Source: Gordonia sp. SL306
GTDB lineage: Bacteria > Actinomycetota > Actinomycetes > Mycobacteriales > Mycobacteriaceae
Assembly (NCBI RefSeq): GCF_026625785.1
Contig: NZ_CP113063.1
Span: 2,852,001 to 2,916,000, forward strand
Direction: 5' to 3'
DNA: 64,000 nt
Part shown: piece after piece, positions 8,591 to 16,295 of the stretch
Layout of the letters: each line of letters starts with the position of its first letter
Numbering within the stretch: position 1 is the first letter of the stretch
Position numbers and translations under genes: made by a program
Notes under the pieces: generated by a model
The model's database searches: none
Seen by the model: only the letters and a program-made list of their open reading frames with translations
What the model was told of the DNA's origin: nothing

Positions 8591-8655
8591 CCCTTCGAGA
8601 CGCTTGCAAGCTCGCTCCTCAGGGGACGGGATGATTTCACTGCTCCCTGAGGAGC
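8591..8655. terminator. Bidirectional terminator built from family B repeat
   Basis: GCTCCTCAGGG (8614-8624) and CCCTGAGGAGC (8645-8655) form perfect 11-bp arms around a 20-nt loop between two convergent stops (8584 and 8666). The left flank CCCTTCGAGACGCTT (8591-8605) recurs inside a gene at 51137-51151. Confidence 0.65.
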
Positions 8656-8665
8656 GTCGCGACCG

Positions 8666-9358
8666 TCAGCGGAACGTCGCGACCCCACCGTCCCGATCCG
8701 CGAGATGGGCGTGTTCGTTGAAGGACACGACCGAGACGCCGCTGCGTCCGACGATCAACTTCGACACCGAGGCATTCACCATCGTGCGGGACAGCAGCGG
8801 CCAGGTCTGTGCGGGGATGTCCCACAGTTGGCCGAGCCATCGGGTGATGGAGCCGGCGGAGGAGACCACCACAACGGTCTGCCCTGATCCGGCCAGGGCC
8901 ACGGCTCGGTCGGCGGCGGCGGATATCCGAGCGTCGAAGTCCCGGTAGGTCTCGCCGCCGGCCTCGTGGTGTTCGGCAGTATCGGCGATCCATTCGGCCA
9001 GACCGGCGTCGAGACGTTGCTGGTAGCTGCGGCCGTCGCGATACTCCTCGGCGCTGGCCGAGCCGACCAAAGCGGGCAACGCATATTCGTTCCAGTCCGG
9101 ATCGACCTCAGGTGTCGGCGCCGCGTCGAAGGCCGTGAGTACCCCGGCCAGGGTCTGCGACTGCCGGGGGAGATCGCCGCTCACCGCAGCGGTGACCTTG
9201 TCGGTCAGACTGGCGAGCAGTGCCCCGGTCAGTCGGGCCTGCATCACGCCCGTGTCGGTGAGTCCCCCCGGCCCGTTGGGCGCCGGATCGTCGGTGCCGT
9301 GGATGCCGTACGCATTCGGGTCGGCCTGTCCATGCCGGACCAGATAGATCACGCCCAT
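8666..9358 (-). CDS. Histidine phosphatase family protein with altered second histidine
   Basis: This 230-aa cytosolic protein begins with VIYLVRHGQA, the phosphoryl-accepting RHG motif of the histidine phosphatase (phosphoglycerate-mutase-like) superfamily. The block that normally carries the second catalytic histidine (VSHGG) reads VVVVSSAGSITRW, so that His is replaced by Ser. A number of actinobacterial relatives share an SSG-type motif, so this is likely a distinct subgroup whose catalysis is uncertain. ATG 9358 is 7 nt after a TAAGGT -10, pointing to a leaderless message. It converges on the SDR operon. Its substrate is unknown. Confidence 0.8.
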   Translation of the reverse strand: MGVIYLVRHGQADPNAYGIHGTDDPAPNGPGGLTDTGVMQARLTGALLASLTDKVTAAVSGDLPRQSQTLAGVLTAFDAAPTPEVDPDWNEYALPALVGSASAEEYRDGRSYQQRLDAGLAEWIADTAEHHEAGGETYRDFDARISAAADRAVALAGSGQTVVVVSSAGSITRWLGQLWDIPAQTWPLLSRTMVNASVSKLIVGRSGVSVVSFNEHAHLADRDGGVATFR

Positions 9359-9365
9359 GCGTCAC

Positions 9366-9371
9366 ACCTTA
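9366..9371 (-). promoter_or_regulatory. -10 element, leaderless start of histidine phosphatase
   Basis: On the minus strand TAAGGT is followed by 7 nt and ATG 9358, so the transcript would begin at the start codon. No Shine-Dalgarno is visible. Confidence 0.55.
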
Positions 9372-9457
9372 TGGCCTCGGGTCGGCGTGCGATGAGTTCG
9401 GGCTGCCCGGCCGGTCAATACATCGTGGGATCACCACGCGATCGAGGAGTGTCCGAA

Positions 9458-9877
9458 TTGTCGACGATGTTGTTCGTCAACCTTCCCGTGGCCGATGTGG
9501 CGCGTTCGCGGGAGTTCTTCACGTGCCTGGGCTTCCGGTTCGACGCGATGTTCTGCGATCAGGGCACCGTCTGCATGGAGATCAACGACAGCAGCAGGGT
9601 GGTGCTCCACGCGGAGCAGCGGTTCGCGGGATATGCAGCCGGTGCGGTGGCCGACCCGCACGTCGGACGTGAGTCGTTGGTGGCGCTGTCGGCCGGCTCG
9701 CGGGCAGAGGTCGATCGGTGCGCGGATGCGGCGCTGACGCATGGCGGATCCGCACTGCGTGACCCCGAGGACCTCGGGTTCATGTACTGCCGCAGCTTCT
9801 GCGATCTCGACGGCCACGCATGGGAGGTCGTCTGGATGGACCCCTCGCAGATCCCGGCGGACGACTCCTCGACATAG
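9458..9877 (+). CDS. VOC family (glyoxalase/dioxygenase-like) protein
   Basis: This protein of about 139 aa has the vicinal-oxygen-chelate fold: FVNLPVADVARSREFF at the N-terminus, a beta-rich middle and the final CDLDGHAWEVVWMD, which fits the second half-module. It resembles the Gordonia/mycobacterial glyoxalase/bleomycin-resistance-like group. TTG 9458 is preferred, with GAGGAG 8 nt upstream; GTG 9449 and ATG 9467 are alternatives. The substrate is unknown and enzymatic activity cannot be assumed. It converges on sigG, leaving 66 bp between the stops. Confidence 0.7.
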   Translation: MSTMLFVNLPVADVARSREFFTCLGFRFDAMFCDQGTVCMEINDSSRVVLHAEQRFAGYAAGAVADPHVGRESLVALSAGSRAEVDRCADAALTHGGSALRDPEDLGFMYCRSFCDLDGHAWEVVWMDPSQIPADDSST

Positions 9878-9943
9878 CCGCCCGGGCCCGGAACACACGG
9901 CTCGGCAGCGGAAAGGCTCGTGATCCGCCTCAGTAGAACGGAC

Positions 9944-10993
9944 TCAGTGGAAAGGGCTGGGCGCGGTGCGCTGTGGTGCCTCGTACGGTGTGGCGGGCAG
10001 CCCGAACCGTGCGAAATCCTCTTCCAGGGTGTCACTGAAGAAGGCCACGACATAGGAGACCTTGCCGTCGGCGTCGAGGTCGAGCACTTGGAGCTGGAAC
10101 GGCCGGTGGACGCCGTCTGGCTCGCGCATGTACAGGCCGAACGCCGGCTGCCCGTTCGCGGTGGTCGGCAGGAGGATCTGATCGCCGTCTTTCTCGGCGG
10201 GACAGTTGTGGCGGATGAGCGTACCGATGGCGCCGGCGCCCTGATACCAGCCGGTGAACGGCGGCGGCATCTCCCAGATGGCCTTGTCGGTGAACAGGTC
10301 GACGATCGCATCGACGTCGTACCGTTCGAAGGCCGACACGTACTTGGCGAGCAGTTCACGTTTCGCGGCATCGTCGAGCGTGCTCGGCGAATCCTTCTCG
10401 GGCGCAGTGTTTTTCAACTGCTCTCGGGCCCGTTGTAGGAGACTGTTCACGGTTGCGGTGGTGACCCCGATGGTGTCGGCGACCTCTGCGGCCCGCCACT
10501 GCAGGACGTCACGGAGGATCAGGACTGCGCGCTGACGTTCCGGCAGATGCTGTAGGGCGGCGATGAAGGCGAGGCGGATCGACTCCCGGGCACCCACCAC
10601 ATAGGCGGGATCGGCGTCGTCGCCCGGCGCGATCTCGTCGACGGTGCCGGCGAACGGCTCGAGCCAGGGGACCTCGTGGTCTTGCAGGAGGTCGTCGGTC
10701 GGGTCGAAGGCGTCACCCCCGAGTCCGGACGGCAGCGGCCGCCGCTGTCGGCTCCCCAGTGCGGTGAGGCAGGTGTTGGTGGCGATCTTGTGCAACCACG
10801 TGCGCACCGACGCGCGCCGATCGAATCCCCCGTAGCCACGCCATGCGCGCAGATAGGTCTCCTGCGTGAGGTCCTCGGCGTCGTGATGAGACCCCATCAT
10901 CCGATAGCAATGTGCCAGGATCTCGCGCCGGAACGGTTCGGTGACCTCGAGAAACTCGGCGTCGGACGCGTTGGGCGCAGTCGTGGTGGACAT
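9944..10993 (-). CDS. sigG: ECF sigma factor of the SigG type with C-terminal SnoaL domain
   Basis: This 349-aa protein has sigma region 2 (AEDLTQETYLRAWRGY, then RTWLHKIATNTCL), region 4 (LPERQRAVLILRDVLQW and TATVNSLLQRAR) and a C-terminal SnoaL-like NTF2-fold domain (YVSAFERYDVDAIVDLF through FFSDTLEEDFARFGLP). It resembles M. tuberculosis SigG throughout as I remember it. ECF factors of this type usually lack a classical anti-sigma factor, and the SnoaL domain modulates activity; no anti-sigma gene is adjacent here. I place the start at ATG 10993, 7 nt after a TAATCT -10, rather than TTG 11023. Confidence 0.85.
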   Translation of the reverse strand: MSTTTAPNASDAEFLEVTEPFRREILAHCYRMMGSHHDAEDLTQETYLRAWRGYGGFDRRASVRTWLHKIATNTCLTALGSRQRRPLPSGLGGDAFDPTDDLLQDHEVPWLEPFAGTVDEIAPGDDADPAYVVGARESIRLAFIAALQHLPERQRAVLILRDVLQWRAAEVADTIGVTTATVNSLLQRAREQLKNTAPEKDSPSTLDDAAKRELLAKYVSAFERYDVDAIVDLFTDKAIWEMPPPFTGWYQGAGAIGTLIRHNCPAEKDGDQILLPTTANGQPAFGLYMREPDGVHRPFQLQVLDLDADGKVSYVVAFFSDTLEEDFARFGLPATPYEAPQRTAPSPFH

Positions 10994-11000
10994 GTGTCCC

Positions 11001-11006
11001 AGATTA
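11001..11006 (-). promoter_or_regulatory. -10 element, leaderless start of sigG
   Basis: Minus-strand TAATCT, then GGGACAC (7 nt), then ATG 10993. This spacing supports the shorter sigG start. It is a housekeeping-type -10, not an ECF motif. Confidence 0.55.
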
Positions 11007-11340
11007 CGGGAAGGGTCCGACAAGATCAGCCCCTCGAGTCGAGCGTTCGACGGAACCGAAACCGGGCCCGCTGCGTCAGATGTAGATCCGGTGCGCAGGC
11101 GCCGGATGAGCCGTGCCGGCCCGGCGGTCGTGAGGGGGATCGCCGGGCCTGCCGGGGTCGATCGGGAGCGCTCGGGTGCGTCCGGAGCGGGTTTGAATCA
11201 GGCTGCGCGCAACCGACGCCAGGACGTCGTCGCAGTCCTATCATCGCCGGTGAACGCCTATATTTGCGTGCCGCCGACGAACGGGGTGGCGGGCCGTCCG
11301 AGGTTGCCAGCAGCCCTCGCGCGTTGCTAGCTTGATGCAC
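11007..11340. other. Gene-free stretch between sigG and the poly-Cys leader
   Basis: I find no credible gene here. There is a strong hairpin, GGCCCGGCG (11118-11126) with CGCCGGGCC (11141-11149), of unknown role. The right end carries the promoter of the leader ORF. Confidence 0.5.
11328..11333 (+). promoter_or_regulatory. -10 element of the poly-Cys leader transcript
   Basis: TAGCTT is followed by GATGCAC (7 nt) and then ATG 11341. The transcript would begin exactly at the AUG of the leader ORF. Confidence 0.6.
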
Positions 11341-11445
11341 ATGACGAGCCGCCAGCCCTACGTCCCAGAGGTCACCTATGTGACAACCGCTCTGGGCTGT
11401 CGGCTGCCGTTTGCTCGTGTTCTGTGTTGTTGCCGAATGCGCTGA
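11341..11445 (+). CDS. Leaderless poly-cysteine leader peptide (34 aa), putative attenuator
   Basis: The 34-codon ORF begins at ATG 11341 and ends at TGA 11443-11445. The peptide carries Cys20 and a run of three cysteines (Cys29-31; codons TGT TGT TGC at 11425-11433), then RMR and stop. It has no Shine-Dalgarno but a TAGCTT -10 placed for a leaderless mRNA. A strong RNA stem, CCCAGAGGTCAC (11364-11375) with GTGAC (11380-11384) and CTCTGGG (11390-11396), precedes the Cys run. Poly-Cys leaderless short ORFs are known in mycobacteria as cysteine-responsive attenuators in which a stalled ribosome frees the downstream ribosome-binding site. By that precedent it would control the ROK gene 117 nt downstream. 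It is too short for ordinary gene finders. Confidence 0.75.
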   Translation: MTSRQPYVPEVTYVTTALGCRLPFARVLCCCRMR

Positions 11446-11562
11446 TCTCAGCATTCACCCCGGGCCAAAGGCGGCCCACTCACTTTCCGCTCATCCGAGT
11501 GACTCGGTCGCGCCACGGCGCCGACCCGGCTCGGATGTGGCACATTCGATGAGGACACACAG
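11446..11562 (+). promoter_or_regulatory. Attenuator-type RNA region between leader ORF and ROK gene
   Basis: Several alternative stems are possible. GGGCC (11462-11466) pairs with GGCCC (11473-11477). CCGAG (11495-11499) can pair with CTCGG (11503-11507) or, as part of CATCCGAG (11492-11499), with CTCGGATG (11530-11537); the two pairings exclude each other. The ROK Shine-Dalgarno GAGGA is at 11551-11555, 7 nt before ATG 11563, and TCATC (11491-11495) could pair with GATGA overlapping it. The switch itself is inference. Confidence 0.45.
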
Positions 11563-12873
11563 ATGACCGCAACGCTCGACCGCCGCAGCACCGCCACCAC
11601 CAACCCGGAACCCGCCCGACCGCAGGCGCCCCGACCCCAGGGACACCGGCCCGCCGCCCGCGTTCCCCGCCCACTTGCCTACGGGTCACCGCGGAAGGGA
11701 GCGTCCGCCATTCACATCGCCACGCCGCAGCTGCAGCTGTCGTCGAAGCCTGCCGCACTGGTACTGCGCACCGCGCGTCTGTCCGGGCCGGTGTTCCGCG
11801 ACGACGCCGCCGAGCACACCGGGCTGAGCATCTCGACCGTGAACCGGCAGGTGGGTGCCCTGCTCAAGGCCGGTCTGATCCGCGAACGCGCCGATCTCGC
11901 CCCCGCAGGCGCCATCGGACGCCCGCGACTGCCCTTCGAACTCAACGTCGCCGACTTCCTCACGCTGGGTATCCACATCGGCTACAAGGTCACCTCGATC
12001 ACCACCCACGACCTCCTGCATCGGGTGGTCGGTGCCATCCAGATCCCCACGCCGGCCGCGGACAGCCCGGAGGAGACCCTCGAGGCGATCGGGGTCAGTG
12101 CTCGGCGTTTCGTCGGCCGCTGGGCAGGTCGTCGCGTGCTGTGGGCCGGTGTGGCCCTCGGCGGGCGGGTCGCTTCGGGCGGATTGGTGGATCACCCACG
12201 CCTCGGCTGGTCGGCTGCGCCGGTCGGCCGGATCATCGCCGAGACCGTCGGTCTGCCGGTTTCGGTCGCCTCGCATGTCGAGGCGATGGCCGCCGCAGAA
12301 CTCGTCGTCAACCCCGATCAGAAGAAGTCCAGCTTCCTGTACTTCTATGCCCGCGAGATGGTGGGTACCGCCTTCTGCGTCGACGGCACCGTGCACACTC
12401 CGACCGCGGGCCCGCCGGTCATCGGACATTTCCCCACCGGACCCACCACACTTCTCGATCCGGAGAAGACCGGGCGCCTCGAGCCGACCGCCAGCGACAC
12501 CGGCGTGGTGGATGCCGCGCAGGCGCTCGGACTCTCGGTCGACGACATCGAGGGCGTGCACGACCTCGCCCGTGGCGGCGACGCCACCGCACGCGCCCTG
12601 CTCGAGGAGCGGGCCGAGGTCCTCGGCCGGACAGTCGCGCTGATCGCCGACATCTTCAACCCCGATCACATCGTGCTCGGTGGTCAGGCGTTCACCGATT
12701 TCCCGGCCACGCTGCCGACCGTCGCGAAGGCCGTCAAGACGACGTCTGTGGTGGCCAACCGCGATGTGCGCGTGTCACATTCGGGAACCACCGTGCAGCA
12801 GCAGGCGGCCGGTGCGGTCTCCCTCGACGCGATCTACACCGATCCGCTGGAAGCCCTCGCCGCCACCGCCTGA
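11563..12873 (+). CDS. ROK-family transcriptional regulator, Rv0485-like
   Basis: This 436-aa protein has a disordered Pro/Arg-rich N-terminus (about 1-50), a winged HTH at about 70-125 (TGLSISTVNRQVGALLKAGLI) and a ROK-type sugar-kinase-fold domain (from about 130). I do not see the zinc motif CxCGxxGC usual in ROK proteins, so ligand sensing may differ. Length and layout match M. tuberculosis Rv0485, which lies next to the mycothiol gene mshA; mshA is not adjacent here, where an unrelated ABC operon converges. Expression is probably controlled in cis by the poly-Cys leader, tying this regulator to cysteine or mycothiol supply. Start ATG 11563 has GAGGA 7 nt upstream. Confidence 0.8.
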   Translation: MTATLDRRSTATTNPEPARPQAPRPQGHRPAARVPRPLAYGSPRKGASAIHIATPQLQLSSKPAALVLRTARLSGPVFRDDAAEHTGLSISTVNRQVGALLKAGLIRERADLAPAGAIGRPRLPFELNVADFLTLGIHIGYKVTSITTHDLLHRVVGAIQIPTPAADSPEETLEAIGVSARRFVGRWAGRRVLWAGVALGGRVASGGLVDHPRLGWSAAPVGRIIAETVGLPVSVASHVEAMAAAELVVNPDQKKSSFLYFYAREMVGTAFCVDGTVHTPTAGPPVIGHFPTGPTTLLDPEKTGRLEPTASDTGVVDAAQALGLSVDDIEGVHDLARGGDATARALLEERAEVLGRTVALIADIFNPDHIVLGGQAFTDFPATLPTVAKAVKTTSVVANRDVRVSHSGTTVQQQAAGAVSLDAIYTDPLEALAATA

Positions 12874-12913
12874 ACCCTCCCGCACCCCCACCCTCCCCGG
12901 GTACCCCTACCCC

Positions 12914-12980
12914 AGCCGCGACGGTTCCCGTCAACCGCGCCCCCGAAAAGGCGTCGCGGATGACGGGAACCGTCGCGGCT
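12914..12980. terminator. Bidirectional terminator with perfect 20-bp arms
   Basis: The arms at 12914-12933 and 12961-12980 are perfect 20-bp inverted repeats (core CGACGGTTCCCGTCA). The 27-nt loop carries further complementarity (CCGCG at 12935 with CGCGG at 12955). It lies between the convergent ROK and ABC permease genes. Confidence 0.7.
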
Positions 12981-13015
12981 GCGGAGGAGGGTCAGGGGGA
13001 GGGGAGAGTGGGGGG

Positions 13016-13864
13016 TCAGTCGGAGGTGCGCTTGTTGTAGGCGCGCAATGCGAACGGAGCGAACACCAACGTCAGCACGACCGCCCAGATCAGGGTCGCG
13101 ACCACCGGGTGCTGCAGCGGCCACGGGGAATCCGGCCCGGCGGCCGGCCCGTTGCCCCACAGCACGCGCATCGCCTGGACGAGCGCCGAGATGGGATTCC
13201 ACTCCGCGATGGTCCGCAGCCACGTCGGCATCGGTGCGGTCGGGACGAATGCGTTGGACAGGAACGTGAGCGGGAACAGCGTGGTGAACATGAAACCGTT
13301 CACGGCCTCCACCGAACTCAGCCATGACCCGATGAGGATGCCGAACCAGATCATCCCGAAGCCGAACAGCAGGACGAGGGCGAAGGCGAGGACCGCCTCG
13401 CCGAACGTGCCGTGGATGCGCCAGCCGATCGCGAGGCCGGTGATGGCCATGACCACGATGCCGATCGACGAGTGCAGCAGGCTCGCGATGCTCCGGCCGA
13501 CCAGCACCGACGATCGGCGGATCGGCAGCGAGCGGAATCGGTCGATGATCCCCTTCTCCAGGTCGGCGGTGATGCCGGTGGCCACGATGAATGCGGTGAA
13601 CACGATGGTCTGGCCCATGATGCCCGGGAGCAGGAACTCCTTGTAGGACACGCCACCCGTGTTGGTGATCGACGCGCCGAAGACGTACGCGAACAGCAGC
13701 ACGAACATGATCGGCTGGATGGTCACGTCGGAGAGCATCTCCGGCATCCGTTTGGTGTGGATCATGTTGCGTTTCACCATGATCCATGACTGCTGCCAGA
13801 TGGTTGTCTGATGGATCTCGGGTCGCTGGGCGACCAGCGGATCGGAGGTGACGGTGGTGGTCAT
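13016..13864 (-). CDS. ABC-2 type exporter permease, DrrB-like
   Basis: This 282-aa integral membrane protein has about six hydrophobic helices and the ABC-2 permease pattern (LLPGIMGQTIVFTAF, then DRFRSLPIRRSSVLVGR, the coupling-helix region). Together with the upstream ATPase it forms a daunorubicin-resistance DrrAB-type exporter of the kind used for hydrophobic drugs or lipids. ATG 13864 overlaps the ATPase stop (ATGA), so the two are translationally coupled. The substrate is unknown. The gene ends at the strong palindromic terminator. Confidence 0.85.
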   Translation of the reverse strand: MTTTVTSDPLVAQRPEIHQTTIWQQSWIMVKRNMIHTKRMPEMLSDVTIQPIMFVLLFAYVFGASITNTGGVSYKEFLLPGIMGQTIVFTAFIVATGITADLEKGIIDRFRSLPIRRSSVLVGRSIASLLHSSIGIVVMAITGLAIGWRIHGTFGEAVLAFALVLLFGFGMIWFGILIGSWLSSVEAVNGFMFTTLFPLTFLSNAFVPTAPMPTWLRTIAEWNPISALVQAMRVLWGNGPAAGPDSPWPLQHPVVATLIWAVVLTLVFAPFALRAYNKRTSD

Positions 13865-14880
13865 GCGGTCTGCTCCTCCTCGGAGGCCGAGTCGTCCTCG
13901 GCGCGGTGGCCGGTGAGCGACAGGAAGACGTCATCGAGGCTGGGTCGGGCCAGCCCCAGGTCATCGACGGCGATGCCGCTCTCGTCGAACCATGCGACGA
14001 CGCGGGTGAGATCGCCGAGTCCGTCGGCGGGGGCGGTCAGTCGTCGGGCGCCGTGATCGATGAAGACCTCGGTGCCGGTCTTGCGCAACAGCGCCTCCGC
14101 CTCGGGGATGTCGTCGGGGTCGGAGACGGTGAGAACCAGGCTCGCCGCCCCGGCCTGCTGCTTGAGCTGCAACGAAGTGCCGTGCGCGATGATCTTGCCC
14201 TTGTCGATCACGACGATGTCATCGGCGAGCTGGTCGGCCTCCTCGAGGTACTGCGTGGTCAGCAACAGCGTCGTGCCGTCGGCGACGAGGTTGCGCAGCA
14301 CGTCCCAGAGTTCCTGTCGGCTCCGGGGATCGAGGCCGGTGGTCGGCTCGTCGAGGAACAGCACCGGCGGCGCGGCCAACAGGCTGACCGCGAGGTCGAG
14401 ACGCCGTCGCATGCCGCCCGAGTAGGACTTGACCTGTTTGTTGCCGGCCTCGGACAGCGAGAACTGCTCGAGGAGCCGATCGGCTCGACGGTTCAGTTCC
14501 TTGCGACCGATGCCGTACAGGCCCCCGATCATTCGGATGTTCTCGCGTCCGGTGAGGATCTCGTCGACCGTGGCGGCCTGACCCGTCAATCCCATACTGC
14601 GGCGGACCATCTCGGGTTGGGTGGCAACGTCGTAACCGGCGATGGTGGCCGAGCCGCTCGTCGGCGGCGACAACGTGGTCATCATGCGGACGATGGTGGT
14701 CTTGCCTGCTCCGTTGGGGCCGAGCAGGCCGAGTACCGAGCCTTGCGGCACGGTGAAGCTGACGCCGTCGACTGCGGTGAAATCACCGAATCTCTTGACC
14801 AGGTCGACGGCCTCGATGGCGACATCCTGCGTCGCCTCTCGATCTCGTGACGCTACGGCGGGGGCGGTGGGTGAGCTCAT
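13861..14880 (-). CDS. ABC transporter ATP-binding protein, DrrA-like
   Basis: This 339-aa protein has Walker A GPNGAGKTT, the signature YSGGMRRRLDLA, Walker B VLFLDEPTTGLD, and the C-terminal extension of about 90 aa typical of DrrA-type exporters. It energises the permease encoded immediately downstream. The start is ATG 14880, with GGAGA 3-4 nt upstream and also a TAGTGT -10 only 8 nt upstream; GTG 14892 would place the -10 inside the gene. It is divergent from the molybdate operon, with 240 bp between starts. Confidence 0.88.
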   Translation of the reverse strand: MSSPTAPAVASRDREATQDVAIEAVDLVKRFGDFTAVDGVSFTVPQGSVLGLLGPNGAGKTTIVRMMTTLSPPTSGSATIAGYDVATQPEMVRRSMGLTGQAATVDEILTGRENIRMIGGLYGIGRKELNRRADRLLEQFSLSEAGNKQVKSYSGGMRRRLDLAVSLLAAPPVLFLDEPTTGLDPRSRQELWDVLRNLVADGTTLLLTTQYLEEADQLADDIVVIDKGKIIAHGTSLQLKQQAGAASLVLTVSDPDDIPEAEALLRKTGTEVFIDHGARRLTAPADGLGDLTRVVAWFDESGIAVDDLGLARPSLDDVFLSLTGHRAEDDSASEEEQTA

Positions 14881-14888
14881 GTTTCTCC

Positions 14889-14894
14889 ACACTA
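14889..14894 (-). promoter_or_regulatory. -10 element of the DrrAB-type operon
   Basis: Minus-strand TAGTGT lies 8 nt before ATG 14880. The spacer GGAGAAAC could also serve as a Shine-Dalgarno, so the leaderless reading is less certain here. Confidence 0.4.
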
Positions 14895-15108
14895 CGGTGC
14901 AATTCGGACATCCAGCGACCTAATTTTTCGGCCCTCGGGACGTTGCCGGGGAGGGCATCAGTGCAGACCAGGGAGACGTCCAGAACTCATCGGTACGTCG
15001 TCGATGGCCACTGCTAACGCTAGGAGTTCATGTGGACATGAAGTCAATGGTCCGGCAGCCGTCACCGCGTATGCGGATATCGGTGGCAATCTCGGGCGCA
15101 ATTGCGGA

Positions 15109-15114
15109 TAAAGT
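15109..15114 (+). promoter_or_regulatory. -10 element, leaderless start of the mod operon
   Basis: TAAAGT, then GAGCTA (6 nt), then ATG 15121. No Shine-Dalgarno precedes this first gene. Confidence 0.55.
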
Positions 15115-15120
15115 GAGCTA

Positions 15121-15525
15121 ATGGCTGTCATTCGAGTACGTGACGCGGCTCGTCTGCTCGGCGTCAGCGATGACACCGTGCGCCGCTGGATCGCCGCAGG
15201 TGAGCTGACCGTGTCCACCGGTGACGGGGAGGTCACCGCGGTCGACGGCGCGGAGTTGGCGGCACTCGCCCGTCAGCGTGCCGCGGCGCCGCCGGACGAC
15301 GACGGGGTGCTGAGGTCGGCGCGCAACCGATTCGCCGGTCTCGTCACTGCGGTGTCGATCGACGGGGTGATGGCACAGGTGACGATGCAGTGCGGTCCGT
15401 TCGAGGTGACCTCGTTGATGAGTGCCGACGCGGCACGCGAGTTGCATCTGGCGCCGGGGTCGGTCGCCACCGCGGTGGTGAAGGCCACCACCGTGATCGT
15501 CGAGACGAAACGGGATGGACAGTGA
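15121..15525 (+). CDS. HTH-TOBE molybdate-responsive regulator
   Basis: This 134-aa protein has a MerR/excisionase-type DNA-binding helix pair at residues 5-35 (DAARLLGVSDDTVRRW) followed by a single TOBE/Mop domain at about 65-131 (SARNRFAGLVTAVSIDGVMAQVTM). Mop domains bind molybdate or tungstate, so this is a compact ModE-like regulator or molybdenum store. It opens the modABC operon, and modA starts inside its stop codon. It probably senses molybdate and regulates its own operon, but no operator could be defined. Confidence 0.85.
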   Translation: MAVIRVRDAARLLGVSDDTVRRWIAAGELTVSTGDGEVTAVDGAELAALARQRAAAPPDDDGVLRSARNRFAGLVTAVSIDGVMAQVTMQCGPFEVTSLMSADAARELHLAPGSVATAVVKATTVIVETKRDGQ

Positions 15526-16295
15526 AGAAGGTTCTGGCAGTCGGCGCAGTTGTTGCGTCGGTGGTGCTGACCGCATCGGGGTGCTCGTCATCGGAGGACA
15601 CCTCGTCCCCGTCGTCGTCCACGACAACACCGACGACACTCAACGTGTCCGCTGCTGCGTCACTGAAGAAGACGTTCACCGCGATCGCGGACGAGTTCCA
15701 GAAGCAGCACCCGGGAACAATGGTGTCGCTGTCGTTCGACGGCTCGTCGACCCTCGTGAACCAGATCAAGCAGGGCGCCCCCGCCGACGTCTTCGCCAGT
15801 GCGGACGAGAAGAACATGGCCAAGCTCGGCGAGTCGGCCGTCGACCCGAAGATCTTCGCGACCAACACCCTGGTGATCGTCACCGCACCGGGTAATCCGA
15901 AGGGCATCAAGTCCTTTGCCGACCTGAACAAGCCCGACGTGACCACCGTCGTGTGCCAGTCGGCACAGCCGTGTGGCAACGCGACCGACACCGTGGAACG
16001 CAACACCGGGATCACCGTCGATGCGGCGTCGGAGGAACAGTCGGTCACCGCGGTGCTCACCAAGGTGACGTCGGGGCAGGCCGACGCCGGTCTGGTGTAC
16101 GTGACCGATGCCAAGGGAGCGGGAGACAAGGTCGCGACGGTGGTGGACCCGGCTTTCGCGGCAGTGGTCAACTCCTATCCGATCACCACGGTTCGCGACG
16201 CCGCGAACGAGGCGGTGGGCAAGGAGTTCATCGACGCGGTGCTGAGCCCGTCCGGTCAGCAGATCCTGCAGGACGCGGGCTTCGGAAAGCCTTGA
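15522..16295 (+). CDS. modA: Molybdate ABC transporter substrate-binding lipoprotein
   Basis: This 257-aa protein starts at GTG 15522 (GTGA overlap with the previous stop; GGGATGG upstream). The N-terminus VKKVLAVGAVVASVVLTASGC is a lipoprotein signal with the lipidated Cys near residue 21, followed by a Ser/Thr linker. The mature protein follows the ModA pattern: LNVSAAASLKKTFTAIADEF, SFDGSSTLVNQIKQGAPADVF and ADAGLVYVTDA, which line the oxyanion pocket. It is anchored outside the cell membrane and delivers molybdate to ModB. Confidence 0.92.
   Translation: MKKVLAVGAVVASVVLTASGCSSSEDTSSPSSSTTTPTTLNVSAAASLKKTFTAIADEFQKQHPGTMVSLSFDGSSTLVNQIKQGAPADVFASADEKNMAKLGESAVDPKIFATNTLVIVTAPGNPKGIKSFADLNKPDVTTVVCQSAQPCGNATDTVERNTGITVDAASEEQSVTAVLTKVTSGQADAGLVYVTDAKGAGDKVATVVDPAFAAVVNSYPITTVRDAANEAVGKEFIDAVLSPSGQQILQDAGFGKP

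Noticed and set aside
11026-11454. Minus-strand frame covering the poly-Cys leader
   Set aside because: It shows no recognisable domain, has Arg/Pro-rich shadow composition, no start signals, and it overlaps the sigG promoter region.
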